Numbered from the stretch's first letter, positions 1 through 11,120 are shown. The stretch is 64,000 nucleotides of DNA from Micrasema longulum (GCA_022494885.1 JAGVSM010003706.1:124001-188000); one strand, 5' to 3'. A program made the numbers and translations. Notes: generated by a model from the sequence alone, not told the origin.

Positions 1-499
1 CAAAGTGGTACTTACATTACATTATGAGGTGATAGATGAAATTATGATTTTGTTTATTTTGCACCCTAAGGTATCTTATTCTAAATAACTGATAGGCAGA
101 CGGTGAAAGACAAGATAAGTTGGCAGTAGGTACATAACTTATTTCTCATTTTACAAAGGCAGGTACTTTTAGAATAGGAGTTAGAGCTTACAGGTATAAT
201 ATGGGGGTGAGGCCGCTGATTTTTTACAGCATGTTTAAGGGTGGCATGTGAAATGCGTCGAAATCGAAAGTGGAACGGATGAACATTAAGTTATTAATAA
301 TTCATTGTTAGGTATAGCAAATAAATAATTATCCGAGTTTGTTTGTGGTTAACTGGTTAACTTATTTAGTTTTACAGAAATGAAAACATTCAATCCCAGT
401 GAAAATAATGATGTATTTTTTATTTTTGTAAAAAAAAAAATATTGTAAAATAAAATGTCAGCTACCTCTTTCAGACATTATGTTTATTTCTAGTGATTT
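1..499. other. AT-rich, no gene seen
   Basis: No credible exon, RNA gene or terminal-repeat element was recognised here. Confidence 0.5.
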
Positions 500-692
500 A
501 GTGATGGTCAGCGCGTTTGCCTACCGTGCGAGTTTTCTCACCAGAATATTTCATAGTCCATGGACTGGTACCAGCAGCGTAAGACTGATTATCTTACCTT
601 CATATAACAAACATAACTAAGATACGCTGCGATTGGTGAACCAATACAGTGCCTTATGCACCATTAGGTGCGGAAAAGGAATGATGATGATA
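500..692 (+). repeat. SINE-A copy (tRNA-derived, degenerate head)
   Basis: The left part reads like a damaged tRNA promoter head (GATGGTCAGCGCGTTTGCC). The body matches other SINE-A copies: a TGGACTGGTACCAGC block, then AAGATACGCTGCGATTGGTG, a GTGCCTTATGCACCATTAGG block, and an ATGATGATG tail. Copies of the same body lie at 5480-5716 (minus), 16085-16230, 38826-38912 and 60418-60516. It is a Pol III-type non-autonomous retroposon and codes for nothing. Confidence 0.7.
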
Positions 693-1013
693 TAAAAAGG
701 TGGATCTATTATATCCTAAAGAAATATAAAGAAAAATATAGCATTTTTATTAAAATTATTTAACGTTAATTTTAATCACTAAGTCTCAAATCGATAAGTT
801 CATAAACATTCTATTTTAATAAAATATACGTACATATTGTATCAAATCAGGTATAAAATCCACTACTTACTCAAAAAACTAAAAATTTTTCGATTGTAAA
901 ATCTTTCCAAATTTGTTACATGAAAAGAGATGAGAAATCGCATTTTCATTTTATGTACTAATTTAACAAATCGTGATTATTTAATTAGTCATGACAATAC
1001 TTTTTATGAGACA
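693..1013. other. AT-rich, no gene seen
   Basis: Nothing recognisable between two SINE copies. Confidence 0.5.
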
Positions 1014-1170
1014 TGGCGGCTCCCATGGTGTAATGGGCAAGACGCTTGCCTCACGCACGGCCTTCCGGAACCTTTTCCTGAATTTGTTTTTTTTATAATG
1101 TAGTTTTTCTCAAGCCAGGGTGTTCTGTGCCACCACTCCCAACTTGCTGTCGAACCAAAAAGTTAAACCT
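1014..1170 (+). repeat. SINE-B copy (tRNA-derived)
   Basis: The head GGCGGCTCCCATGGTGTAAT resembles a tRNA 5' half with an A-box-like TGGTGTAATGG. The B box is badly decayed. The body has the TTTTTCTCAAGCCAGGGTG block shared with the copies at 12546-12700 and 52180-52350, which fixes the family. Confidence 0.7.
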
Positions 1171-2035
1171 ATACCAATAACAATATTTCGTCCAATTTTA
1201 GATTAAAAAAACATACCTATTTGATAGAAGAGATATTAAATAAATTCATAAAATAACGTAGTATTTTTTTGAAAATATGTACCTACTTCTATATGATAAA
1301 CCATCGATCGTGTTCGAAAAAATCGTTTACAGGTTTCATATGGGTATTGATTTATTATTTGGTTTTCAACAAAATCATTCAATCGTGTAATCATGTAACT
1401 AAGTGCTGAGATGTTAAATGTACATCACCCTAAAACGATTTGAATGGAAAATGCACCATCCTAAATGATTGTTATGGATAATTTGAATAAATTAACAAAT
1501 CGTGCTTTTTTTGAGAAATTTCCTCAAGGACACTATACAAACAGTTTCCCAACGAGTCTTGTAACTACCTACATAGCGCATGGACGGCTGGGTTCTAGCT
1601 CATCGATTCGATTTATGATATAATTAATTAAAATATTAAAGCTAGACAACAATCACATCTTCCAGTTGCAGAGCGCATTGACGGTATGAAATCACCATTA
1701 ATTGGAATTATTTAAAAATGTACTTTTTGTGTTATTTTTTTAAGGTTTGCAAATAAAACTAAGATTACAAATTTTTCCTGAAATTTAAGTATGTAATAAT
1801 TTGATCATTGATGACATTTACAAAGGGAAGCCAGATTAACAAACGTCGTGGAGCTACAAAGCGCATGGGCGAATGGAATTATTCCTATGCATATTAACAT
1901 TCGTAAATAACTATGACTGGAAATGTGAGTCACGATCTAGAATGCCTCCACTTGAAATATCAAATGAGACACTCTACCCTCAAAAAAATATTACCACCTT
2001 TTTTTATTTCTATGCTTTTTGAATAAAAAATTTCA
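1171..2035. other. AT-rich upstream region, no gene seen
   Basis: No coding exon or repeat end was recognised. This stretch lies just upstream of the GC-richer block that may hold a promoter. Confidence 0.45.
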
Positions 2036-2270
2036 CTCGAGGCGCCACTGTATGCGCCCTTACAGTAGGTAAAAAGCGTATAGGCCTGGGAAGGGGTGGA
2101 GTGGGGTTACTCTATGTTGCCAAGCTATCTCTCCCGTAGGTGGACAAGGACACACGACGCAATCGCCCTTAATCTAGAGAGAGACAGGAATAACCGCCCT
2201 ATCGTAGAGCGTGCACGACCACGTTTCCTACTTAGTTTAGTACATCACCGATCCGCTAGGAGTGCGACGT
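2036..2270 (+). promoter_or_regulatory. Possible promoter / 5' UTR start for exon 1a
   Basis: This ~235-bp block is clearly richer in G and C than its surroundings and contains GGGAAGGGGTGGAGTGGGG, several CpG-containing words and CATCACCGATCCGCTAGG. It lies 500 bp upstream of the ATG at 2781 and resembles none of the repeat families seen elsewhere here. A promoter is an inference from composition and position. No TATA box is evident and no transcript evidence is available. Confidence 0.3.
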
Positions 2271-2780
2271 AGTGATAAACATTCCACATTCGTATATTTT
2301 AATTAAATTACTCATTTTAATTGCAAATCAAATATACAAAAGTGTTATTATCCAGCAAGCGGGTGAAATAGTTTATTTTACTTCGTTTCTCGATGATTCG
2401 TCGGTCGTTTCGCGTGGAATGTTCAAAAATATATTGTATTGTGATATAGTAGAAATTTTGAAATAACGCATTGTTTACATGCACAAATATTTATTTTGTT
2501 TCGGCAAGTACGAAAATATATTTAACACAAACCAAATATACCAATTAAATAAGTTATTTAATGGGCACTTAACTTCATTCGATAATTCATTGAAAAAAAT
2601 ATAAAACTCTACAAATAATATTTTGGCAATAGTTTTTGACAGTCAATAAAACATGGTTGTTATAATACGGAATTATTTTTTTACCTTGGACCGTTAGTTC
2701 TGAAATACGCATACCTGTTCTTCACATCTCCATTTTTTTATACGAAATAAAAATTTAAAACATCATTTTAAATTTGCAAA

Positions 2781-2895
2781 ATGGTTTTCGCGCCAACAGC
2801 TACCAAAATGGCCGGTCAAATAACTCAGGAGGACAGTAATCCCGAATCGACAGATCTCGTCCATGCCGCAACACAAACAACTAAAGATTCTAACG
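2781..2895 (+). CDS. Candidate alternative first coding exon 1a, product unknown
   Basis: The ATG at 2781 sits in an insect-like start context (CAAAATGG) and opens 38 codons plus one base, ending at a consensus donor (AACG|GTAAGT, donor GT at 2896). The peptide begins MVFAPTATKMAGQITQED and ends in TQTTKDSN. It is polar, rich in Thr, Gln, Asp and Ser, and has no signal peptide or membrane segment, so it looks like a disordered leader before a domain encoded downstream. A second in-frame Met is at residue 10. The exon ends in phase 1, as does the candidate exon at 45326-45365, so the two could splice to the same acceptor as alternative N-termini. The gene is not recognised. Low-complexity leaders of this kind precede the RNA-binding domains of some ELAV/Rbp9-type proteins, but nothing in the window tests that. 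The main alternative is a chance open stretch. Confidence 0.5.
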
Positions 2896-3837
2896 GTAAG
2901 TGGGAATATTCATCACTAATAATTCTTTGAAATTCATCTCCGGAACCATTATTTTTTAAAAAGAAATTCAATCAAATAATATTCCGAGTGTAAAACATGA
3001 TTTCAAATTCTAATTTTATTTAGGGTAAAGATAAATTCGTATTTGTATGGTACCTAACCTATGCACTTATTAAAATATGTGTCAAACTTTGCTAGCATAT
3101 TTTGGCTTAATTTTAATCATATAGGTGAAAAACTTACTTCCCTCTGTTTTTAATGATAAGTAAAGATTTTGATAGTTATATCATTAAAATTACAAAAAAT
3201 ACCGCTTAAAATAAGCTAAATTTATATGGAAATAGGATTCATATGGAAATTTTATTAAATGTTCTTAAAAGTCGCGATATACATAAGTATAAATCGTTAA
3301 GGGTCCGATGTTTGGCCGGAAAGCACGGTTTAAACTGTGTAACTAGATTAAGTTTAGACTATTCCCTGTCTTCGAATTCTTTAAGTGCGAAATAATAAAT
3401 ATATGTACTAATAAAACACGCAAAACACGTAAAACAAACTCGACTCGTTTTAATGGCCCGTTAATGGAGGTAAATATTGTAGTTATAAGACAAATGTATA
3501 GAAAATTATCTTAATATTGATTATATAATTTATTTCTCGCCGCATTGCACGTGCCATATAGGGCAATAAGTTTAAAGGGTCAACACATCTTTCGAAACAT
3601 TAAATGGATTTTCTTAACTTTTTGATTTAGCGTTCATTTGATTATCCGTTCAAACAGTTTAAGCTTACGGGTATTAAATTACTGAGATAGCGATTCGCCC
3701 CGTATAAGCAAATAAAGTTTGTACTGGAATAAATCATACAAATGGTGGACCTTTTGCATTATTCGTGTGCGACAGATACGACAGAGATAGCGCAAGACAG
3801 CCTCTGAAAGAATAATATTATAAATTTATTGCATATA
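2896..3837. other. Probable intron start, no feature
   Basis: AT-rich sequence following the donor at 2896. No exon or classified repeat was recognised. Confidence 0.4.
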
Positions 3838-3965
3838 ATATGTACATACATATTTATTACTGGGAAATCTATGCATATAATACAAGGCATTTGAACAGAC
3901 GTGTCCTCTATTAGGTTAGTCTTCATCTAACATGGCTCAGCTTGTTCTAAGATGGAGAATTTGTG
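3838..3965 (+). repeat. REP3 copy (unclassified repeat)
   Basis: The block with GGGAAATCTATGCATATAA, GTGTCCTCTATTAGG and CATCTAACATGGCTCAGC recurs in the same order at 32105-32222 and 61200-61345. No terminal repeats or coding trace were seen. It may be part of a LINE tail. Confidence 0.5.
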
Positions 3966-4507
3966 TGATTTTTCATGATTTATTTAAGAAAAAATAAAAC
4001 ACAGAAATTACTATGGTATATTTAAGCCTACGTTTTAGGTACGTTATTAGAAATGCGTACGTAATATAAAAAAATAAATTTATTAGTAACATTATATAGC
4101 TAATACTAACAGATGTAATTCAATGAATAAATATATAATTAAAGAACTCCAACCAAACGATAATTAATTACAAATGCAACATTTGCGAACTGTGATAAAA
4201 AATACAAACCTGTGGCATGGTGGGGTGCATCTAAAAATAGCGGAACAAAATATTGCGTTTTTTATGTAATGTGCATGGGGTAATAATACCTACCTGTTTA
4301 TCCATTAAGTGATGAAATAAATATACAAAAAAAAACAGTGGGTAGTTCCCCTATTATCTAATGTTTTATTTGCAATAAATGTCGCGTTGGTAATGCAACG
4401 GAGTATTTTATTACGGAGTTTTAATATTAGTATTATCTACACAAATATTTCAATTTTAAGTCCATTTAAAAGTCGTAAGTAAATTGTGCTGATGAAATAG
4501 GAATCGG
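3966..4507. other. AT-rich, no gene seen
   Basis: No recognisable feature. Confidence 0.5.
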
Positions 4508-4600
4508 GTTGTGGAAGAGAGGAATTTGAACCTCGGACCATTGGTCCGTAAGTCTACAACACTATCACGGGATCACAACCCGGTTCAAATGTTCCGGTTT
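4508..4600 (-). repeat. SINE-C copy (tRNA-derived)
   Basis: On the minus strand this reads as a tRNA-like unit with an acceptor-side CGGGTTGTGATCCCGTGATA and a B-box region ending in GAGGTTCAAATTCC. The same unit, better preserved, is at 52030-52116 and 63695-63770 (minus) and at 15700-15805 and 16685-16775 (plus). Confidence 0.6.
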
Positions 4601-4870
4601 AATTATTTATTTATTTGACTACGTTTTTTAAGTAATTTTTAAATCAGTTGTCGGCGTAATTAATAATTCTGTAAAAGTAAATAAAAGTTAGTAAAAAAAT
4701 CTAAATTCAAAACGCTGAAATAATATATATCCATACAGGTAGACTTCTTTGCATTTATTTAAAATAATTTTTAAGAAATAAATAAAAACCTAATAAAAAC
4801 AGAGATACTTAAGAATGAGGACCTATGGCTGATATTGTCATGAGCCATGAATGAAACATTATTAGATGAA

Positions 4871-4890
4871 TCTCTCTCTTTCTCTTACAG
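4871..4890 (+). other. Strong splice-acceptor-like sequence
   Basis: A 16-base pyrimidine run leads into TTACAG at 4890. Joined to exon 1a in phase, the sequence would encode only Gly-Pro-Leu-Ser-Val before TAG, so if used it would start a non-coding or truncating exon. It is more likely a decoy. Confidence 0.25.
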
Positions 4891-4935
4891 GACCGTTGTC
4901 GGTATAGCAGGTTATATTTAAATCGAGTTTTTAGT

Positions 4936-5392
4936 ACGATAATTCTTTTTCTTCTTTTCCACATCCGCTCCTAAGTGGAGCATGTCGACATCACCAGTTG
5001 CCTCTAGGAGACCCCATCGCCAGCAAGCACTTCCGCCTCTTCTAACGTCAATCCAGCGCCCCTTAGTTCGGCCGAATAAAGTCAAAAGATCGTCATCGAC
5101 GGCCTTCTAGGACCGCAGGTTTAAAAAAGAGGCAACTTGGGTTTGGGCTCTCCCGAGGCATGCGCAGCACGTGTCCAAGCCAGGTCCGCCGCCGCATCCT
5201 CAAGACGCTCGTTATAGGAGGCTGCTGCGTCCGTTCTCAGACTTTAATGTTAGCCATAAAATTGAACCACCTTATACCTAATATTCTACCCAACTATCAA
5301 AACTTAGAAGTTCGGTGTTCTGAGCTTTGGTAAGGTATTCGCACCCATATAGGAGTACTGACATAGAATGTTTAAAATATGAATGAAATTTT
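4936..5392 (-). pseudogene. LINE-X 3' coding fragment (non-LTR retrotransposon), copy 1
   Basis: On the minus strand, frames broken by shifts give the C-terminal end of a reverse-transcriptase polyprotein. The order is a CQYSYMGANTLPKL-type trace near 5330, a RTDAAASYNERLEDAAA trace, then RPWKAVDDDLLTL-like coding and a final CTTAGGAGCGGATGTGG block shared with 8290-8755 and 43850-44275. No intact frame or catalytic motif remains. Confidence 0.7.
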
Positions 5393-5479
5393 GTCGCCAG
5401 CAAACGTATTCCCTTTGTCATTAAAAAAAACATGGACAAATACTTTAATTTTGTCATATATAAGAGTAAAATACGCCAT

Positions 5480-5716
5480 CCTAATTACCTTTCCGCTCCT
5501 AATGACGCATAGGGCACTGCATTGGTATACCAATCACAGCGTATCTTGATAGTTATTGTTATATAAAGGCAAGATGATCAGTCTTACGCTTCAGGTACCA
5601 GTCCAGGGACTTTGAAATATTCTAGTGTAAAAACACCATTTGAAATAAATATTTTGTATCAACTATGTCGGGAATCGAACCCAAAACCATGGTGACCATT
5701 ACACCACGAGGCCAAG
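5480..5716 (-). repeat. SINE-A copy, best-preserved head
   Basis: Read on the minus strand, the head GGCCTCGTGGTGTAATGGTC carries a clear A box and GGGTTCGATTCCCGAC (5668-5683 region) is a canonical B box. The shared SINE-A body and the GCGTCATTAGGAGCGGAAAG tail follow. This copy ties the family to a tRNA ancestor. Confidence 0.8.
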
Positions 5717-5819
5717 TAAAGGTATAAGACGAGTAACACTAATATTCGTTAATTTTGATTGAATATAGATATTATTGAAATGAAACATCAGTATTGATGC
5801 TACGGCTTGCTCTGCGATG

Positions 5820-6290
5820 GAGAACATTGAAAAAGTTTGGCAAAACGTAGTTTCGCCAAGTCTACAAAGAGAACGAAGAAAGATGGAAGCGTTCGAAATG
5901 TGGTGTTGGCGTAGAATGCTGCGAATTCCAAGGACAACCCATATGACTAATGTCTCTATAATTTGAGAACTGCGTATTGAACAGCGTCTTTCTTCCATTG
6001 TACAAATCCGTGTTTTCGGGGACTTCAGCACGTTATGAGGCGAAGAGACAATAATGAAAGACTAGTGGTACAAGGACGAGTAGACGGAACTCAATCTCGC
6101 AGAAGAAGTCCTACTAAATTAACAGGACAGACTTGGTGACAGAAGCGAATAGCACTTCTCTTCAGGCCTCCAAAAGCGCGAGGACAGAAGCGGATGGAGG
6201 CGGATCCTAACGACCTTCCTGACAACGTGACTACGACTGCTCTGCCAAGAGCAAACGCCTAAGAAAAACTAGTATTGAAGATGCTGAGAA
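5820..6290 (+). pseudogene. RTE-like LINE C-terminal fragment
   Basis: Broken plus-strand frames give the familiar order after a reverse transcriptase: a KMEAFEMWCWRRMLRIP block, H-T-N-V, then QHVMRRRDNNERLVVQGRVDG and RRRSPTKLTGQTW. This is the conserved tail following the thumb domain in many arthropod LINEs. Stops and frameshifts are frequent and no catalytic motif is present. Confidence 0.7.
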
Positions 6291-6482
6291 AGCCATGAAA
6301 CCGCTAACTGGTTATTATTATATTTTTTTTGTACTAAGTCGTATTTTAATTTTATAATTGATTACGATGAATTTCTACTTACATTTGACATAAGTTTTGG
6401 GTTTATTATTTATATGGTTTTGTATGCATTCATGTAAATAGATACAATAACCTAATTTCAAATTGATTCGGCGATAAATCAA

Positions 6483-6960
6483 TCATGATGTATGAAAATC
6501 TTTAAAGTAATTTCGTTTGTCATTGGAGCACAAGTTCTGATATTTCTCACATTTCGTAAAGTAACGGCCTGTTGAGCAATTCTGGCATAGTTGTCGAATT
6601 TTCGTCCATATCGGAAAGGTTGACACAAATTTCGAAGGCAGCTCTTGATGTATTGCTGGAGTTTTTTTTTATTTTCTGTAGGTATTGGCGAATCAGCAAG
6701 CTGGATGGAGTATATTCTCGACCTGATGGACTATTAACTCGGCTTGATGTCGGCGTTCCATATTCCAAAACAATGGTCGGACGACCACGTTTTTTGGATG
6801 CAACTTTTCCTGACATTTGCAAAAGCTCTGAAATTGCAAGTTTGAAATTATACCAAGCCATAGATTATTTTTTTTATTTTTACGGCGCCAAAGTATTTTT
6901 TTTATTTTTATAATGGGCATTTACTGCACACAAATCAATCATGTGAAATAGAAGTGCCGA
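6483..6960 (-). pseudogene. piggyBac-type transposase, C-terminal relic
   Basis: Reading leftward from about 6960: FHMIDLCAVNAHY, a gap, AWYNFKLAISELL, then SGKVASKKRGRP and finally KCEKYQNLCSNDKRNYF-KDFHTS with a stop at 6483-6485. The NAH/NAY block, the KRGRP linker and a Cys-rich tail ending in F-x-x-F-H are the order seen at the C-terminus of piggyBac transposases, where the Cys-rich domain helps bind the element ends. Only two or three zinc ligands remain and the frame shifts at least twice, so it is dead. Confidence 0.65.
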
Positions 6961-7984
6961 AGAAGCGAAAACGACCCATTTCTGAAAAAAAAAGAAAATA
7001 CGTTAAATGCATACGAAACCATATCTGTTTTACAGTGTTTTAGACCGCAATGCATGCGAAGCCGAATATGGCGGTTGTTAAAAATAGCTCAAAAACAAGA
7101 TAAAAATAGAAAATTTCATAAATACGAAACACATTCCATGTTCTTAAGGATTCATTATACGTATTCCTTTTTTTTTATAGTGGTCGCTTACCTTTAACTA
7201 CCTATTTTTTACTGATAAATGTAGCACTATTTTTGTAAAAGGGGGGCGCGTTGCATTATTGCTGTTAAATTATTATTGTTACATTGGACTTGCCATAAAC
7301 AAAAAAATATGTTCCGTCTAACAAAGTATCACCTTTACCGATTCGAGAATATTTTTCAAAATTTGATAATTGGTTACGCTCTAAAAAAAATCTAAAACTT
7401 TAAAAAACATATATAGCTAGGTATGCGGTAAAGGGTTAAATACGAATATTTAATTTTCCTTGCAGAAAATTCTATTTTGTTCTATAGACAACTTAAGTAG
7501 GCTCAGGTTTTGATTTTTTTTTTCCACCTTAACGTGCGGTGACCTATCTACCGATACCATTTGCAAAGCATCCCATACGAGTATCTGTAAAAGACGAAAG
7601 ATTTTTATGAATTGAATGTGATGTGTATGTGAATATGTTTTTAATAAAATAGAAAATTTTGCGAATGCGCTGGTTTTCCAAATTCTGCACGTACCTTATA
7701 CTAATGTAAATGAAAATCATATAAATAAAATCAACAAAAATAACCCCTAATTTAAATGTATATTGTATGAAAGTGTTTTAATATACAACAATACATAATA
7801 TTAATACTAATAGTATAAATGCTTCCAACCTCCCTTTCTGCTACGTATACTACAAACCATCCAAGCAGCCATTTCGCTGATCTAATGTAGTGTGAACATT
7901 TTGCTATACCTTCCGCGCACGCACATTTTTCGTTAAGAAACAAGATATTCATTTTGAGCGTTATAATATAAATCAGACGACTAC
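6961..7984. other. Upstream part of piggyBac relic, then AT-rich DNA
   Basis: Near 7427-7438 the minus strand reads TTAACCCTTTACCGCATACC, which looks like a piggyBac end (CCCTTT next to a TTAA target). That would make 6483-7436 one element, but no matching right-hand end was found. The rest is AT-rich without a recognised feature. Confidence 0.35.
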
Positions 7985-8165
7985 GTCATATCCGTTAGTT
8001 TACTTTCCCACACCACTGCTCAACTTTATAGCTATCGTATAGCGTACACCCCCTCCACAACCTCCCGGAAGTTAGCCAATCACGGCTCTCCACCCCCGTT
8101 TCAGCCCTCGAATGCTCACCCCATGACGAAAAACTAAAATCAAGTTAGTAGACCTGTGGACTGTA
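7985..8165. other. GC-richer block with CCAAT-like motif
   Basis: This ~180-bp block includes CCCCCTCCACAACCTCCCGG and GTTAGCCAATCACGGC. It could be a promoter or a transposon piece. No reading frame follows it on either strand. Confidence 0.2.
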
Positions 8166-8289
8166 GAGCGGCCTAGAAAAATGAGGGGGAAATGGTTTTA
8201 GAATTTTTTACAGATCTCGCGCTAAGAAAATAAAACTACAAGTATCCGCTTTTTATTTTCCGAGACGTCACGTATTATTACTCTAAATC

Positions 8290-8755
8290 TTCTTTTTCAC
8301 ATTTATTCCTAAGTAGAGCACGTGGACATTACTAGACGCATCCAGGAGAGTCGATCGCCAGCCAGCGCCCTCGTCTCCTCCCACGTCAATCCCGCGTCCC
8401 CTCGTTTCGCCCAATGAGGCAATACAATCATCATCCACGGCTTTCCAAGATGGCAGGAGCCCACAGGTGAGAAGAAGAGGTAACTTGGGTCAAGGATCTG
8501 CTGAGGCGTCCGTAGCGCGAGACAGAGCCACCGCCGCGCGCTGCACCTCGAATAACTTGTTATACAAGGCTGCTGCGTCCTCTCTCGGACTTCAATGTTG
8601 ATAATAAAATCGATCCACCATATACCTTATATTCTCCCCATGCATTTACTTTCAAATCATAGAAGTTCGGTGTTTTATGTTCTGGTATGTGTCATAATTC
8701 GCACTCATTTAAGAGTGGTGGCATTTTATAAGACATTATAAAATATTTTGACATA
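8290..8755 (-). pseudogene. LINE-X copy 2, 3' part
   Basis: This repeats the coding order of 4936-5392 and, reverse-complemented, of 43850-44275. It ends at 8755, where hAT sequence begins. The missing upstream part of the same LINE continues at 10698 on the far side of the hAT element. At the join, ACTCTTAAATGAGTGCGAA aligns with ACTCTTATATGGGTGTGAA of copy 3. Confidence 0.75.
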
Positions 8756-8929
8756 GTATAGACCAGCGGTTCCCATTTTATGTGGCTATGGAGCCCTAAT
8801 TATTGACCTACCTTTTTTTAGCTCAACCCATCTCGACAATGTAAAAGTAAATTGACAAAAAAATATTTATGAGACCCATAACACCTTATTGATTGAATGT
8901 TATAATGTTCGAGTTGAAAAGAAAGACTA

Positions 8930-9240
8930 TTTTGAATTGTAGATGTAAAATGTAGTAATGTATAAAGTATCAATGATGTGTATAAACTTAAACTTAATAT
9001 ATATGTATATGGATGTATAAAATATAATATAAATAAATATGTGCGAATATATATGTATATATGTGTGTGAATGTATGGTTATGAATGCATTACAAGTGCC
9101 CCGACTCAACACGGATTTTCTAGCGAGTCGGAGCAAGTTCACAGACATGGGTCGTTCCTGATTGTGTCGCTTTAAACTGTGTCTCTGTCCTTAACAAATG
9201 TATGAATAATGTAATTAATAAATAAAATAAAAAAAAATAA
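8930..9240 (+). repeat. LINE 3' UTR fragment
   Basis: CCCGACTCAACACGGATTTT followed by CTAGCGAGTCGG and an AATAAATAAAATAAA tail matches the block at 33360-33480. It looks like a non-LTR 3' UTR with a short hairpin and an A-rich end. It lies inside the hAT element. Confidence 0.55.
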
Positions 9241-9960
9241 AAAATTAAACATCTTTATTGAAAGAATTTCATGTGAAGAATGATTTTTTTTACAGGTGTA
9301 CTTATAATAGCACTTATGTTTTTTTATTTATTTAATATATATATACGGATTAAGCCAATTACAACAGTTACATGAAGAAACATAAATGCAAGAAACTGAA
9401 CAAAAATAACATAAAACTATGTAGCAAAGACAAACAAGGGCAAAACAATAATGGTATACAATATATTCATAAAAACGAAAGACCTAAGACTTCGAGCTAA
9501 ACCATGCCAATCCAACTTCATCCCACACTGTTTAGTCGCGAAGAGATCTGCGAAAAGCCGGAAGATCTATCCCAAAGAATTCCAAGTAGTGTGATGTATT
9601 GACTAATCTACACATTTTGGACATTGTGGCATAAAAACCAAAGTTGCTCTTAGAAGATTTTATAAATAGCAGATTTTGACTTCTGGTGACGCGGTTTGGA
9701 ACATGAAAAGAAATTGATTGCAACAGAGATGGACATCACTTAAAGCATTAAGTATTTTGAAAATGCATATAAGGTCCATCTCAGTTCTACGTCTCTCCAA
9801 TGAAGACAGATTAAGAGATAGCTCTATTTCAAAATAAGTATAATTACCCCTTTGTAATCCGAGCAACCATGCCACTTTTCTTAGAAAACGGTTATTAGTT
9901 TTAATATCCGATAATTTTATATGGAGATCTAGATAGGTATCTAGTCTAGTTCCGAACTTG
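9241..9960 (-). pseudogene. CR1/jockey-like LINE 3' end
   Basis: The minus strand reads KVAWLLGLQRGNYTYFEIEL, then LSSLERRRTEMDLICIFKIL-NALSD and, after a shift, a Met-Cys-Arg-Leu trace near 9620. The L-x-S-L-E-x-R-R block followed by L-x-K-I-L-N is the normal C-terminus of reverse transcriptases of this group. The A-rich 3' end lies toward 9241, consistent with the orientation. It is truncated and frameshifted. Confidence 0.7.
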
Positions 9961-9990
9961 TTTATAATGTAGGCGTAATCTGAAAAGTAA

Positions 9991-10336
9991 GCAGGCTTTT
10001 TCTGTCACAATTTAGTTTCGTAAGTTCGTTCGTTCGCCATATATCCATATAATTCTAACGCAATCAAAAACCAAATTTCACCCTTGTTCTGTCTCATACG
10101 ATACGAATGGATTTACGATACGAATTAGTTACAAAATTCCACTGCTTCCATTTGTATCGACTTACCGATGTGATACTGTGGCTTCGTTTAATTAATTCGC
10201 TAATTCATTTCGTAAATTCATTCGTATCATATTAGAGGAAACGAGAGCGAAATACGACATCGATCGCGTTAGAATGAGATGGATATATGACAAACGAACG
10301 AACTTACGAAACTAAATTGTGACATAATAAGCCCGC
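9991..10336. mobile_element. MITE with ~65-bp terminal inverted repeats
   Basis: The left end runs GCAGGCTTTTTCTGTCACAA then TTTAGTTTCGTAAGTTCG. The right end is its near-perfect reverse complement, continuing into CATATATCCAT and TTCTAACGC. A lone end of the same family is at 16541-16575. No coding capacity. Confidence 0.75.
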
Positions 10337-10697
10337 AGGACCTCGATAGCCGTCTCAACGACTGCGGGGAATTCAGCTTTGAGTCCAATCCAAAAACCAT
10401 TCAAGTTTGAATCAGCCTATTCAATTTTTGGTTTAGAGAGGATGGATTCTTAATATCGATGCAATTCTCAGCCTCAGACTCAGTTAATATTGATGTATTG
10501 GTCTGATTTTTTAAAGGATTCTGTACTTGCGGGCGGCATTTTTCAAAAGTGAAGCTATTTACCTATCAAAGCGCCGGCGTTACGACGTCGACTGCCTAAT
10601 TTCTACGACGATACGCCCTAACTTTCAGAACCCCTGTGACCCTTCTACGGAACCCTAGGATTCCGCGGAACACCTTTTTGGAACTGCTGGTATAGAT

Positions 10698-11120
10698 TTT
10701 AGTTCCAGAAAGCATGAATTGTGTTAAAAGTGGCTCCAGCAATTTCTAGACGGGTTGGAAACTACCACCCTCAGTTATGTGTACTCTCAAATATTTTAAG
10801 CTGTCTACTTTCTCGATCCTCTACCTATTATTATAGAGAGGGTGATCAGAGTCAGGAGAGGATTTGTTGTACACAATCTCTGTCTTTTTGTTATTAATAT
10901 TAAGACCCAGACTCAACTCTACACTCTGTCAACAATATCCTGAAGAGTTCTGATAGATTTTTCACGAAGAACCGCATCGTTTGTGTACTCCAAGTCACAC
11001 AACTTTAGAGGGGATTTCATTTCTATATGCCTAGCCGTTTTACTTTTTTGTGAACTGCAATGATTGTATCAATCCTTCGGACAACGTCTTCATCCCAGAC
11101 TTTTGATAATAATGGGTGGA
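10698..11120 (-). pseudogene. LINE-X copy 2, reverse-transcriptase thumb region
   Basis: The minus strand gives ESGSNINNKKTEIVYNKS, then EKVDSLKYLRVHITEGGS and a piece matching the GAATTGCTGGAGCAACTTTT block of copy 3. The [FL]-K-Y-L-x-x-x-I motif after the catalytic core is typical of non-LTR reverse transcriptases. The coding is cut at 10698 by the hAT element and resumes at 8755. Confidence 0.7.

Larger units (their letters stand above)
8764..10689. mobile_element. hAT-type element with nested insertions
   Basis: The left end CAGCGGTTCCCATTTTATG and the right end (rc CAGCAGTTCCAAAAAGG) form short hAT-style inverted repeats. They are flanked by GTATAGAC (8756-8763) and GTATAGAT (10690-10697), an 8-bp target duplication with one mismatch. 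The interior near 10630-10680 has the CCTAGGATTCCGCGGAAC block often seen at such ends. No transposase is visible. Most of the interior is later insertions: LINE pieces at 8930-9960 and a MITE at 9991-10336. The host DNA on both sides is LINE-X. Confidence 0.75.

Noticed and set aside
2272..2466. 64-codon plus-strand frame before exon 1a
   Set aside because: It is rich in Ile, Tyr and Lys with no domain and no donor at its end. It is at most an upstream open frame in a 5' UTR.
5668..5683. tRNA genes suggested by A and B boxes (also 12600, 35760, 52050, 52230, 63700)
   Set aside because: No cloverleaf closes with a paired acceptor stem, and each head runs into a repeated non-tRNA body, so they are SINEs.
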